DNA of 17,077 nucleotides from Candidatus Peribacteraceae bacterium. Its GTDB lineage: Bacteria; Patescibacteriota; Gracilibacteria; Peribacterales; Peribacteraceae. Each line of letters begins with the position of its first letter. Position 1 is the first letter of the stretch. Below, piece by piece: positions 13,620 to 17,077 of this stretch. The notes under the pieces are model-generated. The model was not told where the DNA came from and searched no databases. It saw only the letters and a list, made by a program, of their open reading frames with translations. Where the stretch lies: the NCBI GenBank assembly GCA_018061525.1, contig JAGOUB010000007.1, forward strand, positions 1 through 17,077, read 5' to 3'. The position numbers were made by a program, and so were the translations under genes.

Positions 13620-13625
13620 TATAAA
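13620..13625 (+). promoter_or_regulatory. -10 box of tRNA-His
   Basis: TATAAA lies 14 bases before the first base of tRNA-His, a suitable place for a short tRNA precursor leader. The -35 is poor (CTGTCC at 13598-13603). Confidence 0.45.
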
Positions 13626-13639
13626 TCACCGTCGCATAT

Positions 13640-13717
13640 GGCGAGCGTAGCTCAGCTGGTTAGAGCATCAGGTTGTGGTCCTGAGGGTCGCGGGTTCGAA
13701 CCCCGTCGCTCGCCCCA
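13640..13717 (+). tRNA. tRNA-His (anticodon GTG)
   Basis: The cloverleaf is complete. The acceptor GCGAGCG (13641-13647) pairs with CGCTCGC (13707-13713). The D-arm is GCTC/GAGC. The anticodon arm is TCAGG-TTGTGGT-CCTGA with anticodon GTG, the variable loop is GGGTC, and the T-arm is GCGGG-TTCGAAC-CCCGT with one G-T pair. A genome-encoded G at -1 (13640) faces discriminator C73 (13714), the hallmark of histidine tRNA recognised by HisRS. CCA is encoded (13715-13717). It supplies both His codons by wobble. Confidence 0.97.
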
Positions 13718-13776
13718 TCCACCCTTCCCCATCGAGCGGGATATTGTCGCAGCCCGCGCCGTTCCCGCACGACGCT

Positions 13777-13804
13777 TTGACGCGGTGCCGATACGATCTA
13801 CAAT
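13777..13804 (+). promoter_or_regulatory. Strong sigma-70-type promoter before the 14046 gene
   Basis: TTGACG (13777-13782), a 16-base spacer and TACAAT (13799-13804) match the consensus at 5/6 in both boxes. Transcription would start near 13811, leaving about 235 bases before ATG 14046. Confidence 0.65.
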
Positions 13805-13810
13805 CGAGAC

Positions 13811-14045
13811 ATCCTCAGGACTGGAACCCCGATGGGCCACGCTGGCTCGCTCCGCTTAGACGCAATCTCGGAGCGCGACGGCTGTTTTCCGTGTGTTCGC
13901 TTCGGCGGACTGGCGGACTGAGGAATCGTTCGTTCGCACCAATGCCTGTCCTCGGAGACGGGCGTTCTGTTCATGCGCGTGAATAGGCCGCCCGTCTCCC
14001 CTTCCTTCATCGACCGACGCCCGTGTTCCCTACGGAGGACCCGCC
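13811..14045 (+). promoter_or_regulatory. Long structured 5' leader (possible cis-regulatory RNA) of the 14046 gene
   Basis: The leader contains CGCTCCG/CGGAGCG (13848-13854 with 13869-13875), two GGCGGACT direct repeats, and a perfect 11-bp stem GGAGACGGGCG/CGCCCGTCTCC (13954-13964 with 13989-13999). The loop of that stem contains a further TTCA/TGAA pairing (13970-13973 with 13980-13983), giving a symmetric internal loop. A clear Shine-Dalgarno GGAGGA (14034-14039) lies 6 bases before the ATG. GTCTCC (13994-13999), part of the 3' arm of the 11-bp stem, could alternatively pair with this Shine-Dalgarno (GGAG-AC with one bulge). No known riboswitch class is recognised. The stretch 13718-13776 before the promoter shows only a GCGGGA/TCCCGC inverted repeat. 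Confidence 0.45.
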
Positions 14046-14546
14046 ATGACGGAAAGCCCGATCGCAGACCGATTCACCGACGATCCCGACTTCAAGCTGC
14101 TGGCCACCACGGCCCCCTTCATCATCTCGTTCGATGGCCAGAGCTTGGCCCAACTGCGGGAGTCGCCCGCGAGCCGCCCCTACATGGACACCACCCGTTG
14201 GTATGAGGAGTACCCAACGGAGCTGTCGGCCGCCGCCGGCCGCTACGAGGTGATCCTCGGCATCCCCGAAAGCGAAGGCTGCGACGAGGAAGCGCAGGAT
14301 GATCGCGCCGCCGCAGAATACCCGGGCTGGATGCCCACCCCCGTCGCCGTCGGCCTGCTGGCCCTGTTGCAACTGATCACCAACGGCCAGCCGGTCGCCA
14401 ACCGGACCTATCGCATGGGCGAACGCCTGGCCAAGGATGGCCGCCTGCAGCTACGCGTCAGCAACGGCATCGTCCATGTGGAATCGCGTACGGCCAAGAC
14501 CGCCGACCCGGCGACGCGCCTGAGCGTCTGCCGCCCGGTCGAATGA
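14046..14546 (+). CDS. Hypothetical protein, 166 aa, unknown function
   Basis: No family name can be given. The N-terminal half has FKLLATTAPFIISFDGQSLA (16-35), then a YMDTTRWYEEYPTELSAAAG motif (46-65) leading into RYEVILGIPES. A Glu/Asp-rich stretch follows (77-89), then GWMPTPVAVGLLALLQLITN (93-112) and a C-terminal part with VANRTYRMGERLAKDGRLQL and VSNGIVHVESRT. The WYEEYP...YEVILGIP...WMPTPV order suggests a compact enzyme-like or phage-like accessory domain; I have the impression of similar short proteins in Patescibacteria genomes but cannot name them. No signal peptide or clear membrane span. It has its own strong promoter, a structured leader, a strong Shine-Dalgarno and a terminator, so it is an independently regulated monocistronic gene. 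Confidence 0.75.
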   Translation: MTESPIADRFTDDPDFKLLATTAPFIISFDGQSLAQLRESPASRPYMDTTRWYEEYPTELSAAAGRYEVILGIPESEGCDEEAQDDRAAAEYPGWMPTPVAVGLLALLQLITNGQPVANRTYRMGERLAKDGRLQLRVSNGIVHVESRTAKTADPATRLSVCRPVE

Positions 14547-14553
14547 CACACAC

Positions 14554-14602
14554 CCGGAGATCGTCTCCGGCCCCCGCCCCTGGTTCGCCAGGGGCTTTTT
14601 TT
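14554..14602 (+). terminator. Tandem-hairpin intrinsic terminator of the 14046 gene
   Basis: A perfect CCGGAGA-TCG-TCTCCGG hairpin (14554-14570) is followed by GCCCCTGG-TTCG-CCAGGGGC (14576-14595) and seven T (14596-14602). The second hairpin is a textbook intrinsic terminator with a stable TTCG tetraloop. Confidence 0.93.
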
Positions 14603-14621
14603 ATGCGATGGCAAATCGAGT

Positions 14622-14627
14622 TATCAT
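14622..14627 (+). promoter_or_regulatory. -10 box of the DUF6176-like gene (leaderless arrangement)
   Basis: TATCAT (5/6 to consensus) ends 6 bases before ATG 14634, so the message would start at or within a base or two of the ATG. No Shine-Dalgarno is present. The -35 position falls in the U-tract of the preceding terminator and is poor. Confidence 0.4.
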
Positions 14628-14633
14628 GAGCCC

Positions 14634-14942
14634 ATGAAAAAAGTCACCCTCTTCAGAGTGAGAGAAGGAAAGAAAGACATCTGGAATCAGTGGTGCCAAA
14701 GTCTTGAGACTACGCTTCGCCAGGAGGCGATCCACACACTGGAAGAAGAGCAGGTCAGACTAGAGCTCGTCATAGGACTGACAATTCATGGCGCAAATTA
14801 TGTGGTGGGCTATATGGATGGCGAGTGCTTGCCGGCCAATATGGATCAAAAGATCAATCAGCAACATCAGTTGATGAAAAAAGAGTGCTTAGAGCGCATG
14901 AATGACGAGGCCACGTTGCTCTACGCACTCCAGCCCGAATAA
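14634..14942 (+). CDS. DUF6176-like small protein, AT-richer than its neighbours
   Basis: The 102-aa product reads VTLFRVREGKKDIWNQWCQS (4-23), TLRQEAIHTLEEEQVRLELV (27-46), a YVVGYMDGE strand (56-64) and then H-x-x-x-x-KECLER (78-87). The order FRVxxGKxxxxxxW...L...TLExExVxxE...YxxxYxx...H...xEC is what I remember of DUF6176, a family of about 100 aa with a ferredoxin-like (dimeric alpha-beta barrel) fold and no known activity. The gene looks clearly less GC-rich than both neighbours and uses AT-ending codons, a sign of horizontal gain. No Shine-Dalgarno; a -10 box 6 bases upstream suggests a leaderless message. A GCCGAAA/TTTCGGC hairpin (14946-14969) lies just after the stop and could be a weak terminator. 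Confidence 0.7.
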   Translation: MKKVTLFRVREGKKDIWNQWCQSLETTLRQEAIHTLEEEQVRLELVIGLTIHGANYVVGYMDGECLPANMDQKINQQHQLMKKECLERMNDEATLLYALQPE

Positions 14943-15008
14943 CGTGCCGAAAATTTTTCTTCTTTCGGCTTGCCGCCGCTTTTTCCTTTCCCTAGGCTGC
15001 TGCGGCTG

Positions 15009-15038
15009 TTGTTTGCCACAAATAGAAAATAGTATAAA
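15009..15038 (+). promoter_or_regulatory. Promoter and Shine-Dalgarno of the ABC exporter gene
   Basis: TTGTTT (15009-15014), an 18-base spacer and TATAAA (15033-15038) form a reasonable sigma-70 promoter in an AT-rich patch. The start would be near 15045, giving a leader of about 43 bases that carries AAGGAGG (15073-15079), 8 bases before ATG 15088, the best Shine-Dalgarno in the window. Confidence 0.55.
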
Positions 15039-15087
15039 ACAACAGTACTGATCCCTGACACCACCGTGTTCCAAGGAGGAACCAACT

Positions 15088-16824
15088 ATGTTCGATGTGT
15101 TTCGCGCCTACTGGCCCAGCATCCGGGCCTATCGCTGGACGTTCATGCTCACAACCGTGCTCATGTTCGTCGGCATTCTGGCCAAGTCGGCCTACCCGTT
15201 GCTTCTGAAGGACATCCTCGACCTCTTCGCAGCCGGCGACAAAGGGCCCGGCCTCGACCGCGCCCTCTGGACCATCGGCCTGCTCTTTATCGTCGTGAAC
15301 GCCATCTGGATCTGGTACGACAACATGATCATCCGCTTCGAAGCGGGCGTCATGAAAGACCTCGAACACCGCGCCTTCGCGGCAGTGATGGCGCAATCGT
15401 CGCGCTTCTTCGAGAACAGCTTCACCGGCTCGCTCACGAAGAGCAGCAATCGTTTCCGCGCGGCGTTCGAAACCATCGCCGACGCCTGGTTCTTCCAGAT
15501 CGGACGGTCCCTCGTCTTGATCATCATCACCCTCGTCGCCTTCGTCGTCTACAACCCGCCCATCGCCGGCATCCTGCTGGCGTGGGTTGTCGCCTTCATC
15601 GTCTTCAACCTGAAAACGGCCAAGATCCGGTACCGGCTCTCGAAAGAGGAAGCCGATGCCGACTCGGCCTGTGGCGGCGCGCTGGCCGATGCGGTCGGCA
15701 ACGCCGCGACCGTGAAAGGGTTCGGGCGCGAGCATGAGGAGCGGCAACGCTTCGGCAACTACGTGGAGGAATGTTTCCGGACCCGGAAGCGGGCCTGGTT
15801 CTCCACGATCGTCATCATGCGCGCGCAAGGCCTGCTCATGGCCGTTCTCGAGTTCGCGATCCTGTGGTGGCTGATTAAGGGTTGGCAGGCGGGCACCGTC
15901 ACCATCGGTGATTTCGTCCTGTTCCAGACCTACGTGCTTCTGCTCATGCAACAGTTGTGGGACTTCGGATCGCAACTGCATCGCGTGTACCAGAACGCCG
16001 CCGACGCAAAAGAGATGGCGGATATCATCGGGTCTGAGCCCGAAGTCCGCGACGCGCCCGGGGCGGTCCGCCTCAACCTGGCCGAACCGACGGTGGAATT
16101 CCACGCCGTCACCTTCCGCTACCAAGTGGAGGCCGGTCTGGCTGTGGACGGATTCTCACTCACCATCGGCGCGGGCGAGAAGGTGGCCCTGGTGGGACCG
16201 TCCGGCGCGGGCAAGACGACACTGGCTAAGCTTCTACTGCGGCTGTACGACCTCGATAGCGGCTACATCGCCATCGGCGGGCAGGACATCTCTAGCGTCA
16301 TGCAAGTCAGTCTGCGCCAGCAGGTGGCCGTGGTCTCACAGACGACCGAATTGTTCCACCGGTCGATCCGCGACAACATCCGGTTCGCCCGGCCCGACGC
16401 CGACGAGGCGGAGATCATCGCCGCCGCCAAAAGGGCCCACGCCTGGGAGTTCATCGAGGCGTTGCCCAACGGTCTCGATACGCTCGTCGGTGAACGGGGC
16501 ATCAAGCTCTCGGGCGGGCAGCGCCAGCGCATCACGTTGGCGCGCGCCTTCCTCGCCGACACCTCGATCGTCATTCTGGACGAAGCCACCTCGGCACTCG
16601 ACAGCGCCACGGAGGCCCACATCCAGGCGGCCATCAAGGACTTGATGGAGGGACGAACGGTCATCGCGATCGCCCACCGGCTGTCCACGATCATGGGCAG
16701 CGACCGCATCGTGGTGATGGACGGCGGCAAGATCGTGGAAGTCGGCGACCACGCTGAGCTCTTGGAACACCAAGGCGTGTACGCCACCCTCTGGGCCCAC
16801 CAGAGCGGCGGCTACATCGCCTAA
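15088..16824 (+). CDS. ABC exporter, fused permease and ATPase (MsbA/multidrug type half-transporter)
   Basis: The 578-aa half-transporter is of normal length. The N-terminal domain (about 15-310) has six membrane helices, visible near 20-40, 58-80, 135-155, 158-175, 243-265 and 272-292. The ATPase domain (about 335-575) has Walker A GPSGAGKTT (370-378), Q-loop Q418, signature LSGGQ (474-478), Walker B SIVILDEA (493-500) with catalytic E499, D-loop SALD (502-505) and switch H530. All catalytic elements are intact, so the homodimer should be active. Type IV-fold exporters of this kind move lipids, peptides or drugs outward across the inner membrane; the substrate cannot be told. The gene has its own promoter, strong Shine-Dalgarno and terminator and no partner gene beside it, consistent with a homodimer. 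Confidence 0.95.
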   Translation: MFDVFRAYWPSIRAYRWTFMLTTVLMFVGILAKSAYPLLLKDILDLFAAGDKGPGLDRALWTIGLLFIVVNAIWIWYDNMIIRFEAGVMKDLEHRAFAAVMAQSSRFFENSFTGSLTKSSNRFRAAFETIADAWFFQIGRSLVLIIITLVAFVVYNPPIAGILLAWVVAFIVFNLKTAKIRYRLSKEEADADSACGGALADAVGNAATVKGFGREHEERQRFGNYVEECFRTRKRAWFSTIVIMRAQGLLMAVLEFAILWWLIKGWQAGTVTIGDFVLFQTYVLLLMQQLWDFGSQLHRVYQNAADAKEMADIIGSEPEVRDAPGAVRLNLAEPTVEFHAVTFRYQVEAGLAVDGFSLTIGAGEKVALVGPSGAGKTTLAKLLLRLYDLDSGYIAIGGQDISSVMQVSLRQQVAVVSQTTELFHRSIRDNIRFARPDADEAEIIAAAKRAHAWEFIEALPNGLDTLVGERGIKLSGGQRQRITLARAFLADTSIVILDEATSALDSATEAHIQAAIKDLMEGRTVIAIAHRLSTIMGSDRIVVMDGGKIVEVGDHAELLEHQGVYATLWAHQSGGYIA

Positions 16825-16848
16825 CAACAACATCAGGGATCACACCCG

Positions 16849-16877
16849 CCGCCGGACTTCGGTCCGGCGGTTTTTTT
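16849..16877 (+). terminator. Intrinsic terminator of the ABC exporter gene
   Basis: CCGCCGGAC (16849-16857) pairs with GTCCGGCGG (16862-16870) around a TTCG loop and is followed by seven T (16871-16877). It lies 25 bases after the stop codon. Confidence 0.95.
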
Positions 16878-16924
16878 GCTTTGCGTCGCCCGTTTCTTCT
16901 GACATTCTCCTGAGTGTCTCGTAT

Positions 16925-16953
16925 TTGACATAATAATAATTTACTGTTTTAAT
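16925..16953 (+). promoter_or_regulatory. Near-consensus sigma-70 promoter of the last gene
   Basis: TTGACA (16925-16930, 6/6), a 17-base AT-rich spacer and TTTAAT (16948-16953, 5/6) form the best promoter in the window. The expected start is at 16959-16961, that is, at the ATG of the following frame. Confidence 0.8.
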
Positions 16954-16960
16954 ACACTAT

Positions 16961-17077
16961 ATGCCCAACCGACACCTGCCGGAGCAGCAATCATTCATTG
17001 CTATGGCTCTAGCCCCCCAGATCACCGTTTCCCCCGAGCGTGCCGCCGACGTGCCGACCGAGATCGTCGAGCAGCTC
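16961..17077 (+). CDS. 5' end of an unrecognised gene, probably leaderless (cut by window edge)
   Basis: From ATG 16961 the frame stays open to the end of the window (39 codons): MPNRHLPEQQSFIAMALAPQ, then ITVSPERAADVPTEIVEQL. The ATG sits 7 bases after the -10 of a near-consensus promoter and has no Shine-Dalgarno, so the mRNA would begin at or next to the start codon. A later ATG at 17003 (MALAPQITV) is the alternative; the nearest GGAG is 18 bases before it, too far. Too little protein is visible for a family call. Confidence 0.55.
   Translation, partial: MPNRHLPEQQSFIAMALAPQITVSPERAADVPTEIVEQL

Noticed and set aside
13640..13717. Integration of a mobile element at tRNA-His
   Set aside because: No integrase is visible and the duplicated part is the 5' half rather than the usual 3' end. 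A simple partial duplication explains the data, though an odd attachment site is not excluded.
13638..13859. A 73-codon frame starting MASVAQLVRA
   Set aside because: It is a read-through of tRNA-His; this peptide is a well-known false translation of tRNA genes. The frame at 13355-13624 containing MASVAQLGRV has the same origin in the tRNA fragment.
1..17077. CRISPR array, insertion sequence, toxin-antitoxin or restriction system
   Set aside because: No regularly spaced repeats, transposase motifs or typical defence gene pairs are visible. The 489-761 HTH gene is too far from any recombinase or toxin candidate to be called part of one.

Overview
The window is GC-rich and tightly packed. Genes abut, overlap by TGATG junctions or sit a few bases apart, TGA is used as a stop, and there is one tRNA. 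The gene content is a VirD4/TraG-like secretion ATPase with a long N-terminal extension, a TrbC/VirB2-like pilin, a PKD surface protein with a huge Pro/Ala tail, RlpA and 3D-domain wall proteins with SLH and peptidoglycan-binding modules, and many short unrecognised genes. This suggests a Patescibacteria (CPR) genome, but that is inferred from content and style; no marker gene in the window proves it.

Left part (1-2320). On the minus strand, a small excisionase/MerR-type HTH gene, a YbaB/EbfC nucleoid protein and the 5' end of an MltG-like lytic transglycosylase form a tight operon. A short plus-strand gene of unknown function (993-1409) ends at a strong terminator. It converges with an unrecognised 282-aa gene, which lies 2 bases downstream of the secretion ATPase gene (2323-4977). 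The ATPase gene has a near-perfect extended -10 promoter upstream, with a possible very small ORF directly behind it.

Middle part (5250-9931). A plus-strand MgtC/SapB-type membrane protein gene abuts, with no gap, a convergent pair of minus-strand wall genes (SLH-RlpA and 3D-PG-binding x3). Then comes about 600 bases without a credible gene, holding several perfect long palindromes. Two of them look like inverted copies of one hairpin-led repeat (REPIN-like). A minus-strand M24 metallopeptidase follows.

Right part (9974-17077). A 42-base divergent spacer with a symmetric -10 box separates the M24 gene from a translationally coupled pair: a pilin-like protein made of two tandem copies of a two-helix unit, and a 946-aa secreted or membrane PKD protein. 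Next come a partial tRNA-His duplicate fused to a possible three-way-junction RNA and an intact tRNA-His(GTG) with encoded G-1 and CCA. After these lie a strong promoter with a roughly 235-base structured leader and its unknown 166-aa gene, then an AT-richer DUF6176-like gene, an ABC exporter with its own promoter, Shine-Dalgarno and terminator, and the 5' end of a last gene that appears leaderless.

The coherent functional themes are the cell envelope and surface (MltG, RlpA, 3D/PGB, MgtC, the pilin/PKD pair, the ABC exporter) and a secretion or conjugation-type ATPase. A recurring regulatory theme is a -10 box 6-8 bases before the ATG, suggesting leaderless mRNAs. All functional statements come from reading the sequence and from remembered family motifs; no search was run.
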